Counted from the first letter of the stretch, positions 23,801 through 38,180 are shown. The stretch: 64,000 nucleotides of DNA from Tigriopus japonicus (GCA_010645155.1 JAAGOF010000251.1:462190-526189); one strand, 5' to 3'. Notes: a model not told the origin generated them from the letters alone. A program made the numbers and translations.

Positions 23801-25563
23801 ATATCCATTCACATTCAATCTCATTTCTTTTCCTTCCTTCTGTCATAGTGTCTCAATCTGACTTTTGCTGCAATTGCAATCGAGTTGAACTACGTAGCAG
23901 TGGGACGAAACGCACTGGTAGCCAAGTTTGGAGGCAAGGCCCGGCTAGGCATGAGGCCTCTCCAGTCTCTCGTGAGTTAGGCCCAGCGATCAAGGAAAGG
24001 CTCACTTTGGCGTCACTTGGACCAGCCACCAAAGACTGACGGAGAATTTGGACAACTTTGAATGGGACTTTGCAATGGGAAGATTTTTAGACTTGCTCAA
24101 ACGCGTGCTTTGTGGGTGTTTAATCGAGAACTCGAATAACCCCCAGGATCAATTACATCCTTTAAGAACGCTTGAGCTGGAATTTAGGTTGGTGGAGGAG
24201 GGTCTAAGTCTCCCTGGGGAGCATTTTGATCAGTGGTAGCGAGAGGAAAAAGTTTCCATTTCCCTTTCAGAAGCAAAACTGTCGGCAATTTCTGATCTTG
24301 TCATTGGATTGAGACACTCGGTTGTCATTGCAAAAAATCATCGGAAGCTAGTAAATCCGACGATTTTATGTCTTTCACCGAGGGTTTCTTTTAGCTTGTA
24401 GTAATCGGTGGAAAACAATATAGAGAAGAGTAAATCATGAACCTCTGATGTTAGCATTCCTAGCTCAAACAACAATAACAACGTTCCTCTTCCATTGAAG
24501 GCTGATGGTTGATGGAGAAACACTAATCCAAAGTTCTGTTATTCAGACCCAATTGACGGCTTGTTCTTGACGGGGGGTCATGTCTTGCCCAAGATTTGTT
24601 CCATTTGATCCAAGGCACATTTTTGGTGCAAGCCCAGGAACTTGAGGAAATCTTTTGTTGTTGTGGTTGGTGAAAGAAGAGGATGACGAAGACAGCGAGG
24701 AACTTCCAAAAGCCGTGTTCCACGGATAGTTGTTCTTTTCGGCCCCACTTTGTCAATGGATGTGTTCGTTCCTCTTCTTCATCGTTTTTGCACGTCTTTG
24801 TTGGGCGAAAAAGTGCTTTTTGCTCTTCAACTCGCCGTCAAGCTTCCTCTACTCTTCGTACCCCAAGAACTTTGGTACGGACACTCTACACTCTTTTCCT
24901 TCGTTCGCCACAATAAGACTGAAAGAAAGCAACACATTTAGTGTTCCAAAGGAAGATAAGCCATAAAAGGGATTTTTAAGAGAACAAGATTAGCCAGCAA
25001 CAACCGTTATTGCCACAGGTTACTGCCGGATATTGGGGTCTATAAACGCCAGAGACCCAATTGAAACATGAATTCACACAACCTCTTGATTCACCTTTGG
25101 AACTGGGAATCCACTTTGGCACCATCCAGATCACTGATTGTGTTCGAAAAGATTCAAATTTGGTTCGTGAGCCAAGAAAGGGATTTTTACATTTGGCAAC
25201 CTGTCGGATGTACATTGAATAGAAACTCGAGATTGGGTTGTTGGCAAATTACGCACTCGGCTGTTCTCATATCGCGAAATGCTTCTGCCATGCGGTTTAA
25301 GAATTCCCTTCTGAGCCATTTTTTTCCTCCCGTGATGAAGTGGGCAACTGAAATACCCCAAAGACGTGTTCGCCTTTGCCCTTGATAATAAAGTTATCAT
25401 CCCTCTTTCCCTTCCCTTGTTGCCTCCATTCCCCTCCAAAGCATCATCCTTGGCTCTGAGATGATGAACTGTATCTCAGGGCCGGGATAAATGAGAAGAC
25501 GAGAAATCCTCCAACGACATTTACACACATTGGCGTTCGCCACCAAATTCCGCCACGGAGTGA

Positions 25564-25588
25564 AAACAACAACAACAACAACAACAAC
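25564..25588. repeat. (AAC)n microsatellite
   Basis: AAC repeats about eight times without interruption. It lies in a non-coding GC-richer stretch. Confidence 0.85.
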
Positions 25589-28500
25589 GGCTTGCATCCT
25601 CTCCTCCTCCTCCAACATCTTCATCATCAAGGGTCATGTACTAGACGACGATGATGATGATGATGGCAGTGCAGTGTAGTGCAGAGCCATCGGGGACCAT
25701 GTAGCCATAGCCCCGTCTCTTATGTACTAGTATACCTAGTACTAAGGTTGCACGTTCTGAGTAACAGTAGAGGTCTTCTGGGTGGTTCGTCGTTCTGCTT
25801 GCTCTTGGCCTCACTTCCACTTTGCTCCACAATGCTCAAACTGCAGTTCGTGAGCAGAATCCTCAGATAAATCTTCCGACCTGAAGTGGCACCCCGTTCC
25901 AGAAGAAGCGGAGACCACTAGCATGAGTCAAGAATTTCAATAAGGTTTTCACCTCAAGACTCAACATCAAAACTAGTGACGACGAGGCCTGCGCACCCTT
26001 TTGACTGCTACTGAAGGTACGGAGAGATGGATCCATCCCGGATTCTCGAGACATCTTAAAGTGAAAAGTTCGGGATCTGCGGTGTCGAACGACACCTCTC
26101 TAAGGCCTGAAGAAGACTCTATTTTCTCCGTGGAAACGAATGATCTCTATTTAAAAGAGATTACGGCGAAAGACCCCCATTTTCTTTCCACCATTCGACC
26201 CCAACCTTTTTGGGTGGTCGGTCCGAAGGAAGCCACTGCAACACCCAAGACCATTGGGATCTCTGAGCGTCCCAAGCAGAGAATCCAAGTCTTAAAACAA
26301 CTCATTTTCCAAAGCCCGTCCCATCTTTCTCAATTCTTCCACCTTTTTTTGCCACCCACCGTTCGTTTCCAAAGACTCTCAAGTCTGGAATGACCTCCAA
26401 ACATATCAATCCCATTCAAGTTGCCATGCGTGTTCCTTGGGTGTGGATGCAGTTGCCATCTTGTCATTGGCCAAAAAAATGAAGTTTGAGAAACATTTTA
26501 CCCTCTAGGTCGTCGGATGTTCCACCCATCTCACACCACCTCGAAAAGACCCTCCCATCCCCTCCAAACACCGTCGCTTCTTCTTCCTTCACTCTCTGGG
26601 ATCGTCGAGAATGGAGAGGAGGAAATGGCACATGGATCGTGGGTGCGTGTGCGTGTATGTTGCGAAATACTACTACGCAGTTGTAAAATTGCAAGGTCGT
26701 TTGTGGGTGCAGCTGCAAGAGCCCAGCCTTGTCATTCTTCTACTACTACGGCGACAACTACTACTCTCGGTAGTATTTCGAGTAATACTACGATCTGTGT
26801 ACGTAGTATACAGGATGGCTGGTCCGCGTTCAATCTCAAGTCTTGGTTGTTCGTTCCAGCCGCTCAATTGTGCTCCCCATCCTTGGTCTCGTTCTTTGAG
26901 TGAGAAATGTGCACTTGCACACTGCCTGAGTGGAAAGGACTAGCCTCTGAATGAAACCAAGCCTTCTTCCGACTACGTACGTGGCCTTGAAGGACGTGCG
27001 CAAAAACGCACAAAAAGACGCAGGGATGAATGTTCTTCTTGCAACTGTTCTTCCTCGCCTGGATGGTTCATTCGAGAGAGTAGGTCCGTCGAATGCAACG
27101 GGGAAACAGCCTTGCTTGCATGCGCCACACGTTGAACAACTCTTCTTCTTCTTCTTCTTCTTCTACTTTTGCTTCCTTGGAAAGGACTTCCACCAAAGAC
27201 CGACGAGCGACTGACTGGATGGCGGCCAAGATACAAGACAAGACTCGTGCACAACGCCAAACTCGACTCTCTTTCTCTTTGGTGCTTCCACTCGGCAGGC
27301 AGCCTTACTTCCCCTTTGGTTGATTCCCCTTTTATGCACTTCGATGCGTGTGGCGGGTTCTTCTTTCTCGGAAAATTTGGAACAGCCATGGCTAGGTCGT
27401 TTGTGCATCAAGTAGAAGAACCAAATGGAACCCTATATCCCCATTGCCGAGAGGCTTGTCAGTTTAGGAGGACGTCGAGGACGAGGTGCGCAAAGCAAGG
27501 CGGCCTCGAGGCTCAATGGAGCACAGTCTTGAGTCTCTAACCTGCAGTTGCAGTTGCACAAAATTACGTCAGTCAGCGAGACGAAAGAAAAGGCGCCTTT
27601 TCGGCAATGCATTGCTCACTGGCTCGGCCAATGGGGGAAGTGCCAAAACAAGATCGGGCAGAGTACAGCGCAGGATTCCCCCTGGTCTTTGGACAAAGTA
27701 CTACGTATGTTGGCCAGGGAAACTGGGAAGCAACTGCGGCGAAACCCCTTTAGTGTTGTTGCTAAGGGACACACAGACCATTGGCACAACTGGCACTGCC
27801 ATCATCATGCCATTGGAAAGGGTGGAGTTCCGTTTTCCCGATGGCGTTGCTCGGGGACTCCCAAGGGTTGTGTTGGCCTTTGTGCTTGTGTGTAGATGTG
27901 AGGGAAAGAGGATCCCTATATACACTCACTCACTCACTCTACTATAGTGGTTGTAGTTGTATACGGAGACCTCGAGGAGCGTAACACCACACCCGCTTGG
28001 TTGGCTTCAGGGCAGTCAGTGAGTGAGACGACTTGGAAGAAGACTGAGAAAGATGAGGGATTTAGAAAACGAGGTCGTTCTCCAACTGCTTGGAACATTG
28101 CTACCAGGAGACCATTCAAGCTCCAAAGAGAACTAGAAGTAGTGGCGGTGGTAGTAGAACTACCACTACCAGGCATGAACAATGGGTGCCCCCCCCCTGT
28201 TCTTGGCACTGATGGCTTTAACCACCATGGTTGTTTTGTCAAAAAGAGAGGCACGCACAACGAAAGAGAGACCTGACATTTGCCATTTCCATAAGAAAAA
28301 AATACCTCCATCCTGCCCCTTACTACCTACCTCCTGGATTGGCGTTGCACCATGCACCAACTCAAGGTGTGGAAGAAGGCCATTGGAACAAAGAACAAGC
28401 CCCTATCACTTTCAATGATTATGGCCTCCCTCTTTCCTCGTTCCAAGCTTTGCTCTGAATGGTCCCGTGGAACGACATCTTTCCTTCGCTGGTGGGTAAA

Positions 28501-31500
28501 TGAGGGATCTTACAACAAATGGCTACCCACATTTTACGAATAGCCCAGCAAGCAAGCAACCAACGAGCGTGGGGACATTGCCATTCAACGTTATGAACAG
28601 CAATTGCCAGTAGATCCTTCAATAACCTATATACAACTCCGATTTCCAACATCTCCCCCGCACAACTAAAAAAAAAAGGAAGGAACTTTCCGTCCGAAAG
28701 TAGATGAGATCTACCCTTTGATGGCATGCGTCCGTTCCTTCGTTCGTGAGCTGTTCTGGGTGCATTTTCCCCACTCCTCTGTCTATTTCTTTGTCTCTAT
28801 GTCTACTGAAGTGTCTAGGTGGCGAAATTTCTCAAGGGAGGAACGCGTTGAAAAGAGGGGGAAAGAGGAAGAAAGAGAGAGGTTTCCTTTATGAACTGAA
28901 GAGGCCAGAGAGTGAGCGTGAAGGGGGAAATAAAGACGAACTACGAACGAACGAACGAACGTACGTTCGAAATGGAGAAGTGGCTCGAATGAAAAGAGGA
29001 AAAGGAGGTGGATCAAGGGCTTTCTAGGGAGGCAACCACGAGGGAACGAAAGAAAGCTATTTCCAATTCGAATTGCATGCAAAAGTAGTTACTCGAGAGG
29101 AGTCGGGTGCACAAAGAGAGGCACTTCGCAGATCCAAGAGCTAATTCCTTGACGATTATTTTCGCACATGCAATATTAATAGATCGATGGTAATCATCTG
29201 CCATGGGAGACGTCGATCAAGATGTTCCAAGAATTGATATGGGACGAGCAGTAATGGATGTTCCACAATTGAGCTCTCATGTCCAATCATGACTTGCTTT
29301 CGGACATATGCCCTCATAAACTTGTCTCACATTCAAGAAAGTTACGAGAAGACGTGGTGGGGAAAAAAGTTGGTTCCGCTCTCTTTCTTTTGATTGAAGT
29401 TCCATTCTTTCTTGCCTTCTTTTGGGGGTCCCTCAATGAAACTGACTGGTGCACCAGAGAGCTCCATCAAATGCAATTAGTTGAATGATTTGTGACGAGC
29501 CTCTGTCTCTAATGTGAAGAAAATTAGCATTTATATATTCTATTCTACAACTCTTATGCATACGAAGTGACAACTCTTCTCGAACCTTGGCTAAACCGTG
29601 GTCATACCGTAAAGAATATGAGCTTGCTACATACTTTTTGTCGCTGATAATTGATGACCTGCACGGGAAAAAAAGTCGACTCTTATGCTGCACTTTTAAA
29701 GTGCAAAATGCCTTTTGAAGTCTGGAAATTGTCGGCTCACGGTGTAGCTGCATTAATAAGGTGTAAAGGTAGCAGCCAATGCATATCTACAATGCATCGG
29801 AAGTGTTAACAGGCACTTTGTCACTTTTGATTTTGCCTGATTATGGTGATATGTGATCATGCAAATATGCTGGGACGTGGGCCAAAAGAGGCCCTTCCTT
29901 CTTGGTAAGCCTTTGGCAAATGATCCGTCAAATTGCTTAATGGATGCTCTTTTCTTCTCCCTCCTTGGTATCAATATTTGAAATGGACCAAATCCTACAA
30001 AGTCATCGACTCGGAGAATTGAGATCCGTGGATCCATCCTTAGGAGTGAGTCGCCGAGTTCCAGTTCGTAAATGAGATTTCAGGGGGACGATTGGATCAT
30101 ATTGGAAGAATGTCATTCGAGGAAGGCGCCAAATATCATGTCTCTCTGAGGCTGTTCCCGCAGTGCTCCACCACGCCTTGGAAACATGGAACGTAATAAT
30201 GTTCCAGTGACCTCGGGAACATGACAATAGCGTCGTCGACAAAGCAAATGCATTTGAGAGCGGTCTGGATATTTTTCCCCCGTCTTCCCCGGATTTGTTC
30301 CACTTGCATTTGTGGAAAAATCCTCAGGTTTCGGGATCAGTCAGGGGAAAGATAAATGTGCTAGCCTTAGATTAAATGCCAAAATAACACTTAAAATGCT
30401 CAAATCAGACTCGAGAGTCGGCCCCCAAAGAGTCGGCGGCTTGATGAGTTTTTGCCGTTCCTTTGTGCAATGCTTCTTGAAGGAAGGAACGAGCCAGAGA
30501 ATCTGGGAAACTTTCAGATTAGATCTGAACACGCACTGTTCAAAATATTCCGTCATCTCTTCTCATCATGCTCTCGATCAAGAGTCCAAAGGCTCACTTT
30601 CGACTTTTAATAACCCTCCAATAATCCCGTGGAAAGTACCGACGTCACCGGAGTCGGGAAATCGGTGCCATTTGTCAGTGTCACCGCTGAAATGTAACCG
30701 AGTTCATTGCATAATTCCTTCACCCAACAACCTTATCTCGAGAAATGTCTCATAAAATCGCCCAAGTTGTTCCAGACTAAAATTAATCGGGCTAATTAAG
30801 CGCGAGAATCAACAGCCAGAAACGAGAGGAGTCTTATTGGTTGTTGTTCAAACTTGGACCAAGACGGGGAATAAGTAGAAGAAAAAGTGCGATAAGATAA
30901 ACCAAGCCACCAAAGCGACGACATCGTTCGTTGAAGAAGGCGACTGAGTGCCATGAATTGTCAGAAAGTAAAGTTGCCAAATGGTGGTGGTTACGATGAA
31001 AGCACTTGAGCTATCTCGAGCTATTTTGCAAATGAAAGTTGTGACGTTTGTCACTGTCATTCATGAAACTTCAAATTACTAGATCTTGATGCAAGTGAAT
31101 AGATGAATTCCATTAAATCTTCGAGCTTAGAAGAAGAGGCCACGGGGTCGCCTGAAATTCGAAGGTTTATCTTCGTCCAAAGAACATTGGGATGACCTCT
31201 CGAAAAAAATAGAGAGAGAATACCAGTTTGAGACAAGCGATTGAATGTTTATCTGTTATTGTGGTTGGCAAGTTTTTTAGTGGGGATGGAGAAAGTGATG
31301 GAACTAAATTACCGGGTTGCAACACTTTTTACCAAGACCTCTTAGGATTCCACTTCCTGCCAATTTCGAGTAAGTTTCCTTCCATCAAAAAAGCTTCCAG
31401 AGAGTCACACACAAAAAAGTTCACGGCTTCTAGGCTTTTCCATTTCTGACCAGGATCTCCATCGATTTCATCTTTTTTTTCTTTTAGCGAGACAAGTGCT

Positions 31501-32425
31501 GTAAGTGGTAAAATGACTGATCTTATCCTTTATTAATGTTTTATCGTACTTGCCTTTTCATTTATTGTCGTACACAATATTGAATGCAGTTTTCAGGATG
31601 TTTATCGGAAGCTAATGCCGAATACTATGAACATTTTTTGGACAAAAACAAAAAATTCAACGTTTCAAAATGGTATGTATATCGAATCAAAGCTCAAAAA
31701 ACATTTATTGTAAAACATGTTATTAAGCAGATTTAGAACTCATTAGCTTTGATTATTCATTGTCTCATCAACTTCTTTATGAAGTTGCAATTCAATCGTG
31801 TTGATGTGCATGTTTCTGAAAGTGCAAAAGTGGGATTTGGTCGTAAAAACTTGCTAGTCATTAAGCAATCACTTGTCATGAAATTGAGTTATTGGAACAT
31901 ACATAACTATTCCTTGAATGAACTGAATGCTTTTCAGGTCATTAATGCGATTGTACAATTACTTCATAAGTACGATTCATTTGGAATGATTTCATGAACA
32001 AAAGCTGCATTGAAATTATTCAGATAACCAGATTTGAATTTATTTGACTTGGTATGAAAATATTGGAATGTAATTTTGCACACTCGAATAAATCGCATTC
32101 TTTGATATTGTTCGTAACTAACATTTGCATTACAAATGTTACTTCGTCCTTTAAAAAAAAAAGACTTTATTTTAGTCCTCGTATTTTTGTAGAAATTTGG
32201 CACTTTCACTTGAAATTAACATAAAGAAGAGTTCAAGTAAGTGACCGTATAGTAATCCTTATCTAATTTATGCATCATTGCGTAGAAACTGGGCATTTGA
32301 TTTTGTTTGTGAGCTTATACAAACAAACAGTTGATCTTGAGAAGCTCATTTTAAAAGGATGGACATGTCAAAAGAGCAATTTGTTTTGCCAAATGACAAT
32401 TGGGTATCACACACATCTTAGAGGA

Positions 32426-32459
32426 CTATCTTTTGAAAGTACTGTCTTTCAAAAGATAG
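32426..32459. repeat. Perfect 14-bp hairpin
   Basis: CTATCTTTTGAAAG, a six-base loop, then the exact complement CTTTCAAAAGATAG. A third partial copy (ATCTTTTGAA) follows at once. It is too short for a microRNA precursor by itself. Confidence 0.6.
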
Positions 32460-33317
32460 AATCTTTTGAATCAATGATCTAGAACACAAAACAGCTGATA
32501 TGAAGTCTATGGTTTTCTATACGATCTCACCTTTTTAACGAACTATTATGCCGGATGGGTAGTACAGAAATAGTTCCTTTTCAATCCTTCCAATTCCACA
32601 AAAGCTATTTTACACCAGCTAAGTTAATTGGATCCACATCACTGTATCCGTTCATCATCGCCTAACCACAAATTCAAATCAGGAAGGGATCAAATCAGTG
32701 CCCGTAATTTAAATGAAAGGTAATAATTTTCACATGTTGACTTTGAAATCCAATTCTAGACCAGGATGGCCTGAGAACGTATGTAGTCGAGTATTTGGCT
32801 AGTCCTGATTGTTGTTTAACTTATGCTCTTGCAAACTGCATCAGATTGGCGGCAACGGGGAACTTTTGGTTCGTTATCTGATATCTTCTTCCTTTTCTTT
32901 AACTTGAATTCGTGCACCGTGCATTGCATTGTCCGTCCACCAGACCTTTAATTCGCGACTAATTGGTTCCTCATTCTTTGCAAACTGTACTGTGTGCACT
33001 ATAGAGAAGGGAGCAAACTTTGTCCCAATGTCGGCCTTGCATGGATCACCCACCGTCTGCTCACTTGATCCATTCGAATGTACGTATGTACGGATATCAG
33101 ATCTTTAACTTTCACGTAATCAAAAACTATAAATCCGAGAGCGAACTTCAACTCGTGTTTGTCCGATTGCGTCTCATTTATCGTTCTTCAGCAAAGAGCC
33201 CGACAGATTAGGTGAGTTGTTGTGGGCATTAATGGACTGTCCTCGAGTATACTCTTTCTCTCCTCAAAAGTTGGGTTTGAGCACTCTAGAAATGCAGAAG
33301 CGAAAAAGTGTGATTAG

Positions 33318-33585
33318 AGGTCGGTTGTTGAGGTAGTTTTGAAGTATAGTAGAAGTATATCTTGAAGCATAAAAGAGACATGAAAGAAGCATATGAGGCA
33401 AAGTAGAAATAACCATGCTCGATCAAGTTTCGCCAAATAAGCTGCGATTGAAAAAAGCAGCTTATATAGTAAAACTTGATCCAGCATGACTATTTCTACT
33501 CCTTCTCATATGCTTCTTTTGTGTTTCTTCCATGCTTCTAGAAATGTTTCTACTATACTTAAAAAACTACCTCAACAATCGACCT
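33318..33585. mobile_element. Fold-back MITE, copy 2 of a two-copy family
   Basis: This 268-bp element has ends AGGTCGGTTGTTGAGGTAGT and ...CTCAACAATCGACCT, the same as 1150-1391. The interior also aligns (AGAAGCATATGAG, ACCATGCTCGATCAAGTTTC, AAGCTGCG), with indels. Both arms remain largely self-complementary. Two copies 32 kb apart at this level of divergence indicate a dispersed family. Confidence 0.8.
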
Positions 33586-36500
33586 TAAATCTTTACATAC
33601 TAATTTGATTGCATTAGAGAAGAGCTATTCAGGGATGGATTTTTATAAATCGTAGAATTTGAGCACACTTCCTGTGGCTTTCATTTGCTTTCAAATTTGC
33701 CTATCATATGGGTGCCACAGATATGCACAGATACGACATAGTAAGCTGGACAAGTGTTCCATTTTGAAGGAAAAAATCACTGGTCGCTATTTCAGGGTGT
33801 TCAGTCACAAGCTGAGGATCGAGTATTTTCGAACAAGAATCTTGTGTTATAGTTATTATTTTTATTTTTTAGCAATTATTTTTAGACATGTTGAGCAAAT
33901 ACTCCATAGAAATGCAATGATTTGCACACAACATTTTCTCATCTAGAGCTGCTAGTTGTCCTTCAAAACACGGTATTAGCTCGTATGGTATGATGGCAAA
34001 GGTCAATAATTGACTTGCAAGTTTACTTCAGAGTGTGCTTGCCTGATTTTCTCTATCGATTTGGCTTTTCTTGAATGTGACGGTCCATTTTGATCTTGAA
34101 ATTCCTGAACATCTATGATCGTTGACTTCCCCGCTTTCAAAGCTGTCACCTCCTGATTTCAGCTACCCCACATTTCTCCTTTTGTCTCTTTCTCGCACCC
34201 TTTTCAACCCCGCGCACAAGAACAGGTCAGGGGCGTGCAATTTTTGACAGCGAGTTCGAAGAAACACTGAATCTAAGTTGGCTTGGAGTTGGTTCTATTG
34301 GTGTTGAAGTATTTGATTGAGAATGCTTCAACGACGCCGGAGAACTTCCCTCTTTGCATGCTTCCAGTCATGCTTCTCGTTGATCAAACCTTATGTTAAG
34401 GTCAAATAGTGAGAAGGTTGACTTGAAGTTGACTTGAAGTCAATGCTGCTAGCACACCTTGGCGCACGCTTAACATATCACTTACTATGTCGTGTCTATA
34501 GATATCTGTGATGGGTGCTAAATCTTATAAAACATTCCAAAAAAATTGTGAAATGTCAAGAGACATTTTATTTTTATTCTTGGAGGTATTTTGGCAAGAA
34601 AATCCAGTAAAACATGTACGAGCGTAAAAAAATAGGACAAAATTCAATAAAAAATCGTAGAACGTCTTAATAATAGAAAACAACCTCAAAAAATCATAAA
34701 TCCATGCCATTTGGGGAAATCTGTGTCCAATCAGTCCATGTACGAATTTTGAGGAATATAACTAGGTTGGATTTTAACTTGTACAAGTCAGCCAGAAGTT
34801 GGCCTGTTGATGATTTTATGAAGTACGATAAAATGAAATGGGAAAGAAAATCAACAGCGATAACTCAAAGAATGAGTTGTGTTGCTTATTTTTTCTATTG
34901 CCCCCCCCAATGATTCAAAATCCGTTTCCCTATCTATCAAATGATTTAAAATCATACGTTTTCATTTGTACGTATTGGGCAATAGTATCAATTTTTCATT
35001 CGATTATGGTATTGACTCTGCAGATTAAAACAAAGAACAAATCATGTTAAGCCTTCATTTCACTTTTTTGTAAACCATTAGCCCTTTTTCAAAGTCTGAT
35101 GAATGTCAGTTTTCACTTATTTGAAGCTACACTTAACGCTACTTTCAAAGATCACAAAAAAGCGTTAAAGGTCAAGTCCTGACTTTGTGGTTGCTTTATT
35201 CTCGCTTTCAATTGGGAGCATAGCATTGACAATTTTATATAAAATGATGAGTCATTTATGCGGATGAGCTCGTTATAAAAATCGTGCGTTATGTTAATTT
35301 GCATACGTGTGACTAAGTGCACTAATTCTAATCATATTTTTGTGCTCCTACAACCTACAAAGAGTTGAACTCAGAGTAGCTGGAAATGACAGCGATACTT
35401 TTCAAAACTCAAAACTTTCAGTAGTATTAGTCAAAATCCATACTTTCATATATTGACTTTCAGGCCCCCAATTTAAAATAAAAGTTTATGGATTTAAAAC
35501 CGCTCTTGAAGAAGAAATACTTTTACTATGTACTTTGTTGCAACAAAAAGAAATAGACAAACCTAGCCTAAGTTATACATATTATTTGGTCCAATAGCAG
35601 ATTGCAGTTCGAATATGTGTACATTTCCAACCAATTAAAAGATAAATAGAAAATTTCCATGTCTTTGGTGAGCATGTATCGCAATATCAATAGATATCTG
35701 TCCACTTTGGGTCTTATATGACAAAACTGGGTCAGCATAACCAAATCATAACCAAAAATGTATCCTTGATTCTATTGAGAAATAGATAAAAGGTCGTTTA
35801 ATGTTTCATTGAATATTTATTTATTTTTATTGTCTTTTGTAAAAAGTGAATCCAATGTTATATGCAAGAACTCATGCTTCGGCGTGGCAATACAACCAAC
35901 CTATGGTCACCATATCCAACTATTAAACGTGATCTATTTGAAACGAAATACAATTTGGATTAACCGTATGTTTCTCGTTCTAAAGGTTCTGTAAATTTTG
36001 ATTAACTCTTATTAAATGAGTAATCCCCAAAGAATGTTGAGTGTTTGAATCGATGACTCCTCAATATCCAATCTCCAGCCTTGTGGCAACCTTCCTTCTC
36101 AAACGTTCTGAAAAAAGGCTCTGATCTTCCCCAAGTAACATGTGTTATTTGTAGTGGGCAATGATCCCACCACACTAAGTTTCCCTGTCTCGAGTTCACT
36201 CTTGAACAACTTTACAACGCTAATTTGGAATCAAAATGGCACCAATAACTTGGCCATAAACAGAGCTCACACCATCATCCTTTGGTCTTATTCCCGAGGT
36301 TCCAAGACTGGATCTGAAGGCCAAAAGAGGAATGGAGCGTCAAGTTGCCACTCTCGTAATTTGAGCCAACAAGTGCGGATTCGCACGTGAAAGTCACACA
36401 ACACTTGTTGCTCAAGTTTGAGCTTAAATTCTAAAATTTTCCTGGTATGTGTATTTAGAGCCAATACAGATTGATTTTACAGTAGCTAACAGAGTGTTTA

Positions 36501-37286
36501 TGGGAAGATTTCATATTTTGCGAAGGGGTGGAGTTGGTTTGATTTGTTTTCTATTTCATCTTATCGATTTGATCTTGCCATCCAACCGACAAAAGGGTTG
36601 AGGATTGATGTCTATAGGAACATTTGAAAGCAGGTTTCAAGTGAGATGAACGGAAGTGAGGATGACATACTTGGTAGTGATTAATTTATTTCAATCCCAC
36701 CAATGTCAAGGGAGACTCCGATAAATGAAACGGCAAGTTGTATCCTATCAGGAGAAAATGTCAAACTAGAATGCATGTCATTCTTAGCTACACTAATGTA
36801 AAAGAGATTAAGGAGATTGAAATAATAAAAAGAACAGATTGTGAGTACGATTATTTCAGTTGGTGTTTAACACATGCAAGTTAGAAGTGGAGGTCACAAA
36901 CCTTTCCATGTTTGAAAGCAATGAGGAAACAAATTAGATAACATGTTTATGCATTAGTTCATCGCAGTGAAAAAAACAATAGCGTAAGCGGTTTTTATTT
37001 GAACTAATACTTACGAAGGGTCTAAAATATTCATTATGTAGCATAACAAAAATAAATTGACCGGCTAAACTTGGACCCAATAATGCAAAAGAAACTGAAT
37101 AGGTACGTATATCTCTTGAAATATGGGTTTTTCTCTCACTAAATGATGTCAATTTAGTTATTGAGCATATTACTTAAGGGAAATGCTGAAAGGGCAAGAA
37201 AGTATAGTAGATAAATTCAATAATAAAACATATGGTGAGTTGTTGAAGACTCCTAAGAGGATAGTGCTCTTACCAGACCAGCTTTA
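33586..37286. other. AT-rich DNA, no gene seen
   Basis: Only short unrelated open frames are present. No splice-supported coding exon, RNA gene or clear repeat was identified. Confidence 0.45.
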
Positions 37287-38180
37287 CCGAGTGTTCGGAA
37301 AAAAATACACACTCACTAAAATACTAATAACTTTGCCATCGCTGCTCAAAACTCAAAAACCGAGCCAGAACTAGAATCAACTACCTCTTTCTGAACTGTA
37401 TTGTAAAAATTAACAAAATTGGTTGAGCCATTGTCGAGAAAATGTCCTCCGAACGCGACAGGCGAGTTTCGATTCCAGCGCTATTTGAGGCAGGCAACAT
37501 TCCTACCAAGATCTCTCGGCATTTGGGTGTGTCCTGCAAGACCGTTTACAACGTGACTAACAAGAAAACTCCCAAGAGGATGGCTGGAAGTGGCAGGAAG
37601 CCCTAACTTGATCCGGAACACGTGCGAAAAGTTGTCATGGCCGAACCCTTGAAGTCCATCAGATTCAGAGAAGCGGAAGATTTCGGCACGCCCCCGTCCA
37701 CGCTTGGACCGTGGATCCAGTATAGAACCGCCGTCCTTCAACAAGATGGGACCCCAGCACACACCTTCAGGGTGGCTCAGGAGTTCTTGAGGGGGAAGTC
37801 CGACATTTTGAGTTTCTGGCCAAAAAACTTTTGGCCACCATACAACCCCGATGCCAACCCGCTCGATTATGCACATTGGCTGCACGTGGAGTCCAAGGTC
37901 TGCCACATTCGCCACCCCAATGTTGAGGCCATGAAGTCCAAGCTTGACCAGTAGTGGAACAGCATGTCCGGTGACTACATCAGGAAGACTTGCTGTGCCT
38001 TCCGGAAGTGCCTGGAGGCGATCATTGCTGTCAATGGCGGCTATATTGAGTGATTCGTGATGTCCTATGAATGGTCTTTCCAACAAATATTTGCATTTAA
38101 CTCTATGCCCATATTTGACCAATCTAGAGCTACTTTTCAAAAATATCATAGAGTGTGTATTTTTTTTCGAACACCCGGAA
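37287..38180 (+). mobile_element. Decayed Tc1/mariner-type transposon
   Basis: Imperfect inverted ends bound the element: CCGAGTGTTCGGAAAAAAAT running to ACACACTC (37287-37314) and the inverse GAGTGTGTATTTTTTTTCGA running to ACACCCGG (38151-38178). TA lies next to each side (37285-37286, 38181-38182), the usual insertion site of this superfamily, though the right TA is offset by two bases. The transposase remnant at 37442-38053 lies between. At about 894 bp the element is shorter than the usual 1.2-1.3 kb or more, fitting an internal deletion. Confidence 0.8.
37442..38053 (+). pseudogene. Mariner-type transposase remnant
   Basis: One frame of 203 codons runs from ATG to TGA with two internal stops (TAA at 37604, TAG at 37952). 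The N-terminal part is a helix-turn-helix (SRHLGVSCKTVYNVT) followed by the basic KRMAGSGRKP. The C-terminal part has the second catalytic Asp in QQDGTPAH and the third in NPDANPLDYAHW, then a tail ending EAIIAVNGGYIE. By my count 39 residues separate the second and third Asp, if the third is the D of PLD. The region that should carry the first catalytic Asp is missing, between about KSIRFREAEDFG and TPPSTLGPWI. The enzyme is therefore dead, and the copy could at most be moved by a transposase made elsewhere. Confidence 0.85.

Larger units (their letters stand above)
20816..33317. other. Long stretch without a supportable gene, GC-richer from about 24 to 29 kb
   Basis: Many overlapping open frames occur between 22 and 29 kb, up to 198 codons at 22968-22372. 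They sit on both strands in several phases, as expected of GC-richer non-coding DNA, and none shows a domain I recognise. Simple repeats include (AAC)n at 25564-25588, a GATGAT run near 25650, (TTC)n near 27140-27165 and CGAA tetramers near 28944-28965. A perfect 14-bp hairpin is at 32426-32459. Confidence 0.45.

Noticed and set aside
24000..28730. Dozens of overlapping short open frames
   Set aside because: They occur on both strands in several phases with odd composition, as expected from GC-richer non-coding DNA with triplet repeats.
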